From Chloroflexota bacterium (GTDB taxonomy: Bacteria; Chloroflexota; Anaerolineae; Anaerolineales; UBA11579), in contig JABFGG010000003.1 of NCBI GenBank assembly GCA_013112575.1, forward strand, positions 1-64,000: 64,000 nt of DNA, written 5' to 3'. Below the pieces are notes generated by a model that searched no databases, had not been told where the DNA came from, and saw only the letters and a list, made by a program, of their open reading frames with translations. This document shows positions 1 through 7,544 of this stretch, one piece after another (within the stretch, counting starts at the first letter, position 1; each line of letters opens with the position of its first letter). Made by a program: the position numbers and the translations under genes.

Positions 1-233
1 GCGTCGGGGGGGAGTGGCGTGGAAGTGGCCGTAGGTGGGGGGCTGGTGGCGCTGGGTAGGGACGCTAAGGCGGTGTTCTCTGCTTCCCAGGTGGCGATCT
101 GCTCTGCCAGCACGTCTTCATCACTGGAGGGTGTGTAGGCGGTTGCGGTTGCCTGGGGGGTGGCGCTGGAGCAGGCTGATATCAAGCCTACTATGAGCAA
201 TAAAAAGGGGATGTTACGCGTGGATGATTGCAT
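1..233 (-). CDS. Lipoprotein, C-terminus cut by window edge
   Basis: Reading the minus strand from the ATG at 233 gives an open frame to the window edge. A short basic start and a hydrophobic segment lead to a lipobox-like LISAC, where the Cys would be lipidated, followed by Thr/Pro/Ala-rich sequence. The ATG overlaps the stop of the upstream gene by one base (TGATG), so it is probably translationally coupled to the acylation operon. The function is unknown and the C-terminal part is outside the window. Confidence 0.72.
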   Translation of the reverse strand, partial: MQSSTRNIPFLLLIVGLISACSSATPQATATAYTPSSDEDVLAEQIATWEAENTALASLPSATSPPPTATSTPLPPD

Positions 234-1378
234 CAGTCAGGGTTGTTGGCGATGTCCAAAATATGCTCGGCTAAAAAAGAGGCCAGTTGCTGCGAGCCGC
301 GTGGGGTGAGGTGAATGGCGCTGTTGGTGTATTCGGTGTTGTCCACAGCCTGCCAGGCATCTACGTAATTCCATTGGTTGGTGGCACTGATTTCAGCCAT
401 TAGCTGGCGGTAAGCATCGTAGACCCAGCGCGGGTAGAAAAAATTATAACGAATATCGCTGTTCTCACCTTGGCTAATGAACATAGGCTCATTGACCACT
501 AATACAGGTACTTCACCGGCATAACCATTGCCAAGCTCCAAAGCACCAAAGGCAAAGGTCTCCTCGGGGAGGTCTCCCGGGAGTAAGCCGTAATAACTTT
601 CATCGGCTTCCAGGTATTCGGCTCGGGGGGTGTAGCTGTCGGGGATGTACTGGTCTACGCCAGTGGCGGCCCACATAAAGCCGTAAAGTTGCAAACGTAC
701 CACATCCGCAAGGGGGCGGCGCTGGCCCACAATAGTGCGTTCGAGAAAGCTGGGTTGGATGATGGCTGGATCATTTGGATCGATCTTGAGGGTGTCACTC
801 CGAAGGAGCTGTAAGACCTTATCAAGGTTATTCTGCACCAGGGGAGTGAATAGTTGTTTTTCGTAGGGAAAAGCTTCCAGGGTGGTCAACCACACAACCA
901 GGTCCGGCTGATAATGCCTAGCGCGCTTGAGCAGTAGAACATCTTTCGTGAGTGAGATGGTGGGATAGCCGAGGTTGTAAAAGCGCAACTGTTGTCCCGC
1001 ATCGTTTACCAATCCCTGCTTGTTCAATTGAGCGCTGAGCGTATCTTCGTTCTCGAGCAAGAAACCCCACACGGAAGAGTCGCCGATCAACACAACGCGA
1101 AATTCGTCATCGACTTTAGGCGTGCCCGCGATGACGTGGCTGGCGAACATGGCGTCCAGGTTGTTGAGGCTGAGATTGTAAGCTTCTGCGGGGTTCTCCC
1201 CAAAAGGCAAACGTTCACGGCCCGGGACCAGGGTGTTGTAGATGGAAACATTGCGCAAGAAAAGCGACCCCAATTCATGTGGGGTGACGGCAAAAATGGC
1301 ATTGAGGGCAATAAACAGAAAAGTTGCCCTGAGAACCACCTGGAAAAGGAAAGAACGGTCTTGCTTGGTTGAGTTCAT
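233..1378 (-). CDS. SGNH/GDSL-like membrane-anchored protein, partner of MBOAT
   Basis: This 381-residue protein has one N-terminal membrane segment (about residues 12-32) and an extracytoplasmic SGNH-like domain. The nucleophile block reads LIGDSSVWG at about residues 97-105, and a C-terminal block AIHLTPRG holds the probable catalytic His (about 356). The residue three before that His is Ser rather than the usual Asp, so the catalytic dyad is altered or placed elsewhere. SGNH proteins beside MBOAT genes usually transfer or remove acyl groups on surface polysaccharides (family knowledge). The start overlaps the MBOAT gene by 4 bases and the stop overlaps the following lipoprotein gene, so the genes form one operon. 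Confidence 0.75.
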   Translation of the reverse strand: MNSTKQDRSFLFQVVLRATFLFIALNAIFAVTPHELGSLFLRNVSIYNTLVPGRERLPFGENPAEAYNLSLNNLDAMFASHVIAGTPKVDDEFRVVLIGDSSVWGFLLENEDTLSAQLNKQGLVNDAGQQLRFYNLGYPTISLTKDVLLLKRARHYQPDLVVWLTTLEAFPYEKQLFTPLVQNNLDKVLQLLRSDTLKIDPNDPAIIQPSFLERTIVGQRRPLADVVRLQLYGFMWAATGVDQYIPDSYTPRAEYLEADESYYGLLPGDLPEETFAFGALELGNGYAGEVPVLVVNEPMFISQGENSDIRYNFFYPRWVYDAYRQLMAEISATNQWNYVDAWQAVDNTEYTNSAIHLTPRGSQQLASFLAEHILDIANNPD

Positions 1379-2781
1379 ACGCCCCCTCCGAATAGAATAC
1401 CGAGGGCATAAAGCGATTGTTCAAGTTCGGGCAGAGCGAACCACAGCCAACCCAACACCACGAAATGGAAGGTGAGCAAGGCTCCACCGATGTTGGCAAT
1501 GGCTTGATTAGAGATGGTGATGCGACTTTTCGCAAAGTCTGCCCAGCGGTTATGGAGGAACAGGCCAAGGCCATGCCACAGACCCCAGATCAGGAAATTC
1601 CAGGTGACACCGTGCCACAGGCCGATGAGGGCCATGGTGGTCAGTTGCCCAATAAGGATGATGGCGGTAATAGACCAGCCGCGCCCGCGCAGCCAGCGCG
1701 TGAGGGGATTGAAGTAATAAGCACGGAACCACTGCGCCAGGGTCATGTGCCAGCTATTCCAGAAAGCGGTCAGGTTGGCCTTGAGGTAGGGGCGGTCGAA
1801 GTTCTCCGGCAGTTGGATGCTCAGTAGATTGGCGATGCCGATGGCGATATGCGTATAGCCTGCAAAGTCGAAAAAGATGCGCAGACTGTAGCTGTATAGC
1901 AGCACCCACATCCAGGTGGTTGACTCGGTCTGGAAAACATTGTTGGGGTCGAGGGCGAACAATGCCAGGCTGTCGGCCACCACGAATTTCATCAGCACGC
2001 CGATGGCAATACGTTTCAAGCCTAAAATGGTCTGGCTTGCATCAAGGCGGAAGTCGTTCTCCAGGTCACCGATGAAGCGTTCCACCCGGTCTATGGGGCC
2101 AGCCGTGAAAGCCGGGAAGAAGATCACGTAAGTGGTGAAATCGCGCAGGCTCACATTAGGCAAACGCCCGCTGAGCCGGTCGCGTAGGGTGTGCAGCAAA
2201 CGAAAGGCTACGTAGGAGAAGCCTAACCAGCGGATATCGAAGGCGTTGGCGAGGTCGGTGGATTGCCCGGTGAGACCGCGAATTGCGGCACTGGCGTTCT
2301 CGGCAAGCGGGTGGCTTTTGAGGACGATGAAGAGGAGCAGGATGGAAGCTACACCGATATTCAGAGACAAGGCTTTGCCTGACGCAGTTCGCCATAATAT
2401 GAGGCCAATGGCAGCAAGCACAACCAGCGCGATCAACACCTGATAAAGTTGGGGCGGGCGTGAGGGGGTGATTTGGAAGGGGAGGAAACGCATGGCGGCG
2501 ATGGCAAGGACTGTAACAAGCAATACAATGCCAGCGATCAAATCCGCGCGCGGGCCGTTCTCTTGTTCCTTTTCGCGCGTCAAACTCCAGACCAGCACCG
2601 TCAGTCCCAGTGTGGCGGTAGGCAGCCAGAAATCGAGATTGCGGATGGGCGTAGAAGGCTGCAGCCAGTAGATGGCGGCAACACTGCCGATCATTAAGGT
2701 CCAGCCACGCCAGCGCGAGTTAAAAAAGGGCGCGGCGATGAGAGCCAGGGTGGTGAAGACCAGCAGTTGGTTAAGGGTCAT
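1375..2781 (-). CDS. MBOAT-family O-acyltransferase (AlgI/DltB-like)
   Basis: This is a 468-residue polytopic membrane protein with about ten hydrophobic segments. Hallmarks of the membrane-bound O-acyltransferase family are visible: NSWHMTLAQWFRAYYFNPL near the middle, and the catalytic-His motif GLWHGVTWNFLIWG further on. Members move an acyl group, often acetyl, across the membrane to an extracellular acceptor such as a polysaccharide or teichoic acid. Here the likely extracytoplasmic partner is the SGNH-like protein encoded directly downstream with a 4-base overlap. A 39-residue membrane peptide lies 10 bases upstream. The acceptor cannot be read from the sequence. Confidence 0.9.
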   Translation of the reverse strand: MTLNQLLVFTTLALIAAPFFNSRWRGWTLMIGSVAAIYWLQPSTPIRNLDFWLPTATLGLTVLVWSLTREKEQENGPRADLIAGIVLLVTVLAIAAMRFLPFQITPSRPPQLYQVLIALVVLAAIGLILWRTASGKALSLNIGVASILLLFIVLKSHPLAENASAAIRGLTGQSTDLANAFDIRWLGFSYVAFRLLHTLRDRLSGRLPNVSLRDFTTYVIFFPAFTAGPIDRVERFIGDLENDFRLDASQTILGLKRIAIGVLMKFVVADSLALFALDPNNVFQTESTTWMWVLLYSYSLRIFFDFAGYTHIAIGIANLLSIQLPENFDRPYLKANLTAFWNSWHMTLAQWFRAYYFNPLTRWLRGRGWSITAIILIGQLTTMALIGLWHGVTWNFLIWGLWHGLGLFLHNRWADFAKSRITISNQAIANIGGALLTFHFVVLGWLWFALPELEQSLYALGILFGGGV

Positions 2782-2791
2782 ATGGAATTGT

Positions 2792-2911
2792 TTAGAAGCC
2801 CTGGTAGATCCAGGTAGGGGCCTGGTCGGCAGTCATGATGATCACGGCTATGACGATAACACAGAGCAGTAGGGCGTACAGGTTTTGGCGGCTGAACAAA
2901 CGGCGTAGCAT
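2792..2911 (-). CDS. 39-residue single-pass membrane peptide in acyltransferase operon
   Basis: This small gene starts at the ATG at 2911, which overlaps the stop of the preceding lipoprotein gene (TGATG), and ends 10 bases before the MBOAT start. The peptide has a basic N-terminus (MLRRLFSRQN), one hydrophobic segment of about 17 residues and an aromatic tail ending in IYQGF. Very small membrane proteins of this shape are known beside MBOAT genes (the DUF5989 type ends similarly), so an accessory role is plausible. The tight overlaps on both sides are the best evidence that it is real. Confidence 0.72.
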   Translation of the reverse strand: MLRRLFSRQNLYALLLCVIVIAVIIMTADQAPTWIYQGF

Positions 2912-3297
2912 CAACGGTAGCCACACATGCGCCACTCACCACCCTCTTCAACAGCCAGGAAATCCCGGGCGGCCAGGTCGATGGGGCGGTCCTCGCCATT
3001 ATAGGTGCCAATGATGGTACCGGTGCAAGACACGATGGCTTCGCCATCACTTGCACTGCTTTGCTCACATTCCAAGCCCTCCAGGCGGGTCTCAACGCCA
3101 TCGTAGGCCCGCGCATCGGTGCGTGCGCCTTCTTCCCAGGCGTTGCAGGAGAGGCTGATGAGGCTGTCTTCATCTTTGTCCACCAGGGCCAGGATGTAAC
3201 CCTCAATAGCGGCCTCCGGGCCGGGGCCACTCTGGCAGGCGGCCAGTAATATGCTCGAAATAACGATAAGTAAAACAAAAAAGGGAATGGGCTTCAT
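2911..3297 (-). CDS. Small lipoprotein, unknown function
   Basis: The 128-residue protein starts at ATG 3297 with a type II signal peptide ending in LLAAC. The mature part contains four further Cys and resembles small NTF2-like or DUF4878-type secreted domains: a helix, then strands ending in WRMCGYR. An upstream in-frame start at 3336 would place 13 extra residues before the signal peptide and is less likely. It is the first gene of the acylation operon; its stop overlaps the ATG of the 39-residue membrane peptide. No enzymatic motif is visible. Confidence 0.75.
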   Translation of the reverse strand: MKPIPFFVLLIVISSILLAACQSGPGPEAAIEGYILALVDKDEDSLISLSCNAWEEGARTDARAYDGVETRLEGLECEQSSASDGEAIVSCTGTIIGTYNGEDRPIDLAARDFLAVEEGGEWRMCGYR

Positions 3298-3376
3298 AAT
3301 GGGCTTCTTCTCCAATAAGCTGGTAACGAGCCACATTGTACTATCGGGGAATCAAAAATTCCATACACCGGGAAAC

Positions 3377-4117
3377 TCATTTATTAATGAAGGTTAGCAT
3401 GGCCTCAACGACCTGCGCGTGCTGATCCGCCGCGCTAATCGAGGGGGTGACGTCTCCTGCTTGTGGGCCGTAGTCCCCAAACTGGGCGTGGCTGCCGCCC
3501 TCAATGGCGATGAACAAAGTGTCCGGAGGGAGCAGGTAGGTGTTGTTATCGAAGTTATCGGTGTTAGGGATGCCATCGGTTGTGCCGTAGATGGACAAGA
3601 CCGTAAGGTTGCTATTAGACAGATCAGCGCTATCGGGGGGATAGGAGTCCCACAATGCCAGCGCATTGATCTTGTCGGGGTTGCCATTGGCATAGATGGC
3701 TGCCGAAGCGCCTCCCAGGGAATGACCGGCAAGCACCCAGTCTGAGATCTCAGGATAGGCTTCAAATACAGCGTTGGCCGCGTTGGTATTCAAAATGGCC
3801 AGGTTCAGAGGCATGGGGGTGATGACGACCAGAATGCCGTGCTCTGCAATTTCACGCAGCACGGGTGTATATGCCTCAGGCTCTACCAGGCCGCCGGGGT
3901 AAAAGATCAGCCCTGTCTCAGAAGGATTTTCGGGCGAAAAGGTGATCCAGTCGTCCTGCGATACCCTAACTGTTTCTGAAGGTTCCAGAGCCGCCAATGC
4001 CATCTCTCCGGCCGGGTAGGTGCTGGTCGCAGACCAGATAAACAAGCCGGCGACGACGAGCAAGGGTAAAGCTATAAGACTGATACCGACATATATAAGA
4101 ACTCTTTTAATTTTCAT
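3377..4117 (-). CDS. Alpha/beta hydrolase, membrane-anchored or secreted
   Basis: The 246-residue protein has an N-terminal hydrophobic segment (residues about 5-28) and an alpha/beta-hydrolase domain. The nucleophile elbow AGHSLGGASA lies near the middle, and GGSHAQFGDYG near the C-terminus carries the probable catalytic His. The family includes dienelactone-hydrolase-like and lipase-like esterases; the substrate is unknown. It lies on the minus strand 8 bases downstream of the tandem paralogue pair and may be transcribed with them. Confidence 0.8.
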   Translation of the reverse strand: MKIKRVLIYVGISLIALPLLVVAGLFIWSATSTYPAGEMALAALEPSETVRVSQDDWITFSPENPSETGLIFYPGGLVEPEAYTPVLREIAEHGILVVITPMPLNLAILNTNAANAVFEAYPEISDWVLAGHSLGGASAAIYANGNPDKINALALWDSYPPDSADLSNSNLTVLSIYGTTDGIPNTDNFDNNTYLLPPDTLFIAIEGGSHAQFGDYGPQAGDVTPSISAADQHAQVVEAMLTFINK

Positions 4118-4125
4118 AAATAATC

Positions 4126-4599
4126 CTACCTGCCAGAATGATTGTCTATTGAATAGTTAGCCCCCGGCCCAACCTGAAGGATGTTGCCTTGCGGGTAGAA
4201 AAATTTCCAGGCGGCATGTGCAGAAGGGCCTTCAAGGTGAGCGTTGTAGACATATATCTTTAGATCATCTTCGAAGTGAAAGATGGTGTCGAGGGACCGT
4301 TCTATGACAGTTATCTCGGTTAGTCGTTTGTCTTGAATGTGTTGAATGGCTTCCAGATATTGAGGGTCCGGATTCATCCCTGTACAGGCCCCCAGGATTG
4401 TGTCACTGGTTTGAATGCGCCAGGTGTTTTGCAACCAAAGCCGCCGTTTGCCCACAACAGCACCTGCGCTGTTTTTGATCAACTCATCAAAATGGAGAAC
4501 GACAACATTATCGGCGGCTTCCTCAATTTCCCAGACAGGGAAATCGATTACGGTATCTACTATCGCGTAGATCTCTTCCGCTTTGCTAAACGTAGACAT
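4126..4599 (-). CDS. Unknown protein, paralogue of its upstream neighbour
   Basis: Starting at ATG 4599 the protein is 157 residues, opening with SKAEEIYAIVDTVIDFPVWEIE. It has no signal peptide or membrane segment and shares a plan with the next gene upstream: the start KAEEIY.IV, the block SLDT.FHFEDDL.I.VYNAH, and the ending GPG.NYSI..(H/Y)SGR. No known family is recognised. A GTG at 4638 would overlap the upstream stop but lengthens the N-terminus beyond the conserved start. Confidence 0.65.
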   Translation of the reverse strand: MSTFSKAEEIYAIVDTVIDFPVWEIEEAADNVVVLHFDELIKNSAGAVVGKRRLWLQNTWRIQTSDTILGACTGMNPDPQYLEAIQHIQDKRLTEITVIERSLDTIFHFEDDLKIYVYNAHLEGPSAHAAWKFFYPQGNILQVGPGANYSIDNHSGR

Positions 4600-4634
4600 A
4601 GTTAGCTCATTTTCCAATTTGTAAAAAGCAAAAG

Positions 4635-5105
4635 TCACCGGCCTGAATAACTTTCTATGGAATAGTTGGACCCCGGCCCAATCGAAAGGACATTATCCAC
4701 TGGGTAAATATAATTCCACGCCTCATTGTGGTTTCCTTGAAAATGAGCGTTGTATACAAATATATTCAGATCATCTTCAAAGTGAAATGTAGTATCCAGC
4801 GAAGGTTCCGCAATTGTAACTTCCAATAATTCTTTACCTTCGATGGACTGCAGGACTTCCATCAAGCGGGTATCTTCCACATATGTCTGAACTGATGTAA
4901 GTACTTCTTCGCTAGTCTCAATGCGCCAAAGACCATAAATTGAAAGGAATCGATCACTTCCAACACGACCAAAGCTATCAATTTTTAATTCACCGAATTC
5001 CAGGAAAGCTGAATATGCAAAACCCTTTGTAACTTCCCAAGCCTTCAGTCCAATTATGGAACTAACTATGGAATAGATCTCTTCCGCTTTGGTTTTCGCC
5101 GCCAT
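4635..5105 (-). CDS. Unknown protein, tandem paralogue
   Basis: This 156-residue protein is clearly related to the gene that follows it (shared KAEEIYSIV start, FHFEDDL..FVYNAH block and GPGSNYSIESYSGR end). It is rich in acidic and aromatic residues, lacks a signal peptide, and looks like a compact alpha/beta cytoplasmic domain. Its DNA is visibly more AT-rich than the flanking ZIP transporter gene, which hints at a different history. Function unknown. Confidence 0.65.
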   Translation of the reverse strand: MAAKTKAEEIYSIVSSIIGLKAWEVTKGFAYSAFLEFGELKIDSFGRVGSDRFLSIYGLWRIETSEEVLTSVQTYVEDTRLMEVLQSIEGKELLEVTIAEPSLDTTFHFEDDLNIFVYNAHFQGNHNEAWNYIYPVDNVLSIGPGSNYSIESYSGR

Positions 5106-5209
5106 ACCGATATTATATTCGGATAGGGAATTACCAGCGGTAGGGTAAGGACACTACGCCCTCTTGTCCGATTGCGTACCAAGTTGTAAATGCAATATAT
5201 TTTGCAACA

Positions 5210-5956
5210 CTAAAACTCAAGAAGATTCTGCAAGACCATCATCAACAAGAAGCCACCCATGCCGACCAGGGCACTGGGCAGGCGGCTTTCTTCGGTGGGT
5301 TGGCTTTCGGGCATCAACTCACTGAATACCAGGAAGATCATGGCTCCGGCGGCAAAGCCGAAGGCATAAGGCAGCAAGGGGCGAAAGGCGATGACCGCCA
5401 GGTAAGCTGGGATGGCTGCCAGTATCTGCGGCACACTGGAGAAAATGGCCCAGCCTACCGATTGCCAGCCGCCAATGCCGCCAGCGCGTAAGGGCAAGCC
5501 CACGGCCAAGCCTTCAGGGATGTTGTGGATGGCTATGGCAACGGCCATTAGCAAACCCAGGCCGACCTCCCCGGAACCATAAGCCACGCCTACCGCGATC
5601 CCTTCGGGGAAGCTGTGGATGAACAGCGTTACCAGCACGAGGATGATGCGTTTGGCCCCGCTCCCACTAAGGCCCTGGAACTCGATCTCGCGGCCATCCA
5701 GCCAACTGGAGGTGGCAGCCATGAGCAGAGTGCCAAGCAGGATGCCAATGGCAACGGGAGTGATGCCGCCATCCTCCACGCCGGGGAAGATGAGATTAAA
5801 GGTGGAAGCCGAGAGCATCAGCCCGGCAGCCGCGGCCCAGGCCCAACGGGCAATGGTCTGGGGAAACTCTTTAACGAATACAAACGGTAAGGCCCCAATG
5901 CCGGTGGCCAGGGCTGTAAAGGTGGCGGCTATAGTTGTATCTACTAGGCTTGGCAT
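5210..5956 (-). CDS. ZIP-family metal transporter
   Basis: The 248-residue protein has about eight hydrophobic segments and both signature metal-binding helices of the ZIP family: HSFPEGIAVGVAYG (TM4) and HNIPEGLAVGLPL (TM5). These carry the His, Pro and Glu residues that coordinate Zn2+, Fe2+ or Mn2+. It resembles ZupT and moves metal into the cytoplasm. It lies just downstream of a TrmB-type regulator on the same strand with only 12 bases between, so the two are probably co-transcribed. Metal specificity cannot be told from sequence. Confidence 0.9.
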   Translation of the reverse strand: MPSLVDTTIAATFTALATGIGALPFVFVKEFPQTIARWAWAAAAGLMLSASTFNLIFPGVEDGGITPVAIGILLGTLLMAATSSWLDGREIEFQGLSGSGAKRIILVLVTLFIHSFPEGIAVGVAYGSGEVGLGLLMAVAIAIHNIPEGLAVGLPLRAGGIGGWQSVGWAIFSSVPQILAAIPAYLAVIAFRPLLPYAFGFAAGAMIFLVFSELMPESQPTEESRLPSALVGMGGFLLMMVLQNLLEF

Positions 5957-5968
5957 AATTAATTCACT

Positions 5969-6769
5969 TTATTTTGTGGGTGTTTCGATATGGATACGGC
6001 TGGCCAGTATCTCCTGGTCTTGCGGGCTTAACTTTTTCAGCAGGTCGGGGCCGATGTGGGCGTTGATTCTTTGGGTGAACAGTTCCATCCACACAAACTG
6101 CCTGGCGATCATGACCATGTTGCGGTTGTTGGTGATCGTCGCTGTGGTGTCGACTTCTTCACTGGCGATCAAGACTTGCTGTCCGTCAGCGACAACAACC
6201 AGCATGTCATGCAGCCCGTGGGCTTCGCTTTCCAGTGGCGGGTGATAGGCAACCGCCCCGACGTCTAGGTTTCCGCTGCCAGTAAGCAGCGTTTCGATCT
6301 TCACGCCACGTTCTTCGGCATCCACCAGATGATTCTCAAGTTCACTGATATGCGGGTCATCCAACACAAGCATCAACTCATCCTGGGCTGTGTCGATCAT
6401 CTCCGACGCTATCGATAGGGTGGCGGCATGTCCTTTCACTGTCCAATAATCGTCCCCGGCTTCGGCTGTGTAAAGGGCATTGAGACCTTGACGCAGGTCC
6501 GAGATGACAGCCATTTGGCCTTCTTCGTAGCGGTCCAGCAGCACTTCGGGCGGGATAGGACGATACAGGGTGGAGCGACGTTCCTCTTTCTTGAGGACTG
6601 CGCCGCGTGCTTCCAGACGCCCCAGTGCTTCGTAGATCATCGAACGCGGTACACCTGAATTTTTGCTGATTTGATAGCCCGTGGCAGGGTTCTCGCTCAA
6701 CAGGGCCAGGTAGGCTTTGGCTTCGTATTCAGTGAAGCCGATGGTGGTTAATTGTTCCAGCCACTCCAT
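5969..6769 (-). CDS. TrmB-family transcriptional regulator
   Basis: The 266-residue protein opens with a winged-helix domain (WLEQLTTIGFTEYEAKAYLALL, then ISKNSGVPRSMIYEALGRLEARG), the classic TrmB N-terminus. A C-terminal effector-binding region follows. The chosen ATG at 6769 is preceded by TTGGAG at good spacing; an upstream TTG at 6781 is less convincing. TrmB proteins sense sugars or other small molecules. The adjacent ZIP gene suggests it may control metal uptake, but that is inference. It is divergent from the methyltransferase gene across an 81-base AT-rich spacer. Confidence 0.85.
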   Translation of the reverse strand: MEWLEQLTTIGFTEYEAKAYLALLSENPATGYQISKNSGVPRSMIYEALGRLEARGAVLKKEERRSTLYRPIPPEVLLDRYEEGQMAVISDLRQGLNALYTAEAGDDYWTVKGHAATLSIASEMIDTAQDELMLVLDDPHISELENHLVDAEERGVKIETLLTGSGNLDVGAVAYHPPLESEAHGLHDMLVVVADGQQVLIASEEVDTTATITNNRNMVMIARQFVWMELFTQRINAHIGPDLLKKLSPQDQEILASRIHIETPTK

Positions 6770-6850
6770 TGACAACTCCAATAGTAATCCGTAAAATAAC
6801 TAATATAGCAATTATAAACTACTGTGCGAGCTTGTCAAGGACTTATAACC

Positions 6851-7465
6851 ATGAAGCGTAGCAACAAAACCAATCAAGTTATCTATCGTTTGTGGGCTCC
6901 CATTTATGACTTCTTGCTGGAATGGTTCTTTGCCCCAGGCCGCAGACGCGCCCACCAGCTGCTTGATCTGAAGGCCGATGAAGAATTTTTGATCGTTGGA
7001 ATCGGCACAGGCAATGATCTCAGGTGCATACCGGATGGCATCGCTGTGGTGGGCATCGATCTGAGTTGGGCCATGCTCAAACAGGCCCAAAAGAAAGCTG
7101 AAAGTTTGCCGCATCAGCCCCTGCTGGTTATCGCCGATGCAGGCAACCTGCCTTTTAGTGAAGCTCAGTTTGATGCCGCCATGATGAATCTCATCCTGAG
7201 CGTTGTGCCGCAACCCCGCCTGTCTTTTCGTGAGGCTATGCGTACACTAGGCACACATGGTCGAGGTGTTGTCTTTGATAAATTCTTACCGGAGGATCAG
7301 CAAATGACTTTGCTTCGGAAAATGTTGAATGTCGTCACCGAATTAATGGGCACGGATATCAATCGCCGCTTTGAAGACATCATCGAGGATGCTGATTGCG
7401 AAGTCTTGCGAGATGAGCCGGTGATGTTGAATGGGGCCTACCGGGCCATTTTGATGCGGTTATAG
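6851..7465 (+). CDS. Class I SAM-dependent methyltransferase
   Basis: The 204-residue protein has the Rossmann methyltransferase core. The SAM-binding motif I appears as FLIVGIGTGNDLRCIP, with VGIDLS following and the DAGNLPF...FDAAMMNLILS region after it. It begins YRLWAPIYDFLLEWFFAPGRR, typical of UbiE/PmtA-like enzymes acting on lipids or quinones. The substrate is unknown. ATG 6851 was chosen because an upstream GTG at 6824 lacks a ribosome binding site and adds residues outside the fold. Confidence 0.82.
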   Translation: MKRSNKTNQVIYRLWAPIYDFLLEWFFAPGRRRAHQLLDLKADEEFLIVGIGTGNDLRCIPDGIAVVGIDLSWAMLKQAQKKAESLPHQPLLVIADAGNLPFSEAQFDAAMMNLILSVVPQPRLSFREAMRTLGTHGRGVVFDKFLPEDQQMTLLRKMLNVVTELMGTDINRRFEDIIEDADCEVLRDEPVMLNGAYRAILMRL

Positions 7466-7544
7466 TTTAGAAAAATTGACTATGTTATAGAACTCCATGA
7501 TATGCTTGCAGGATAACTATCAAATCAGCCTTTGAGGGAACAAT

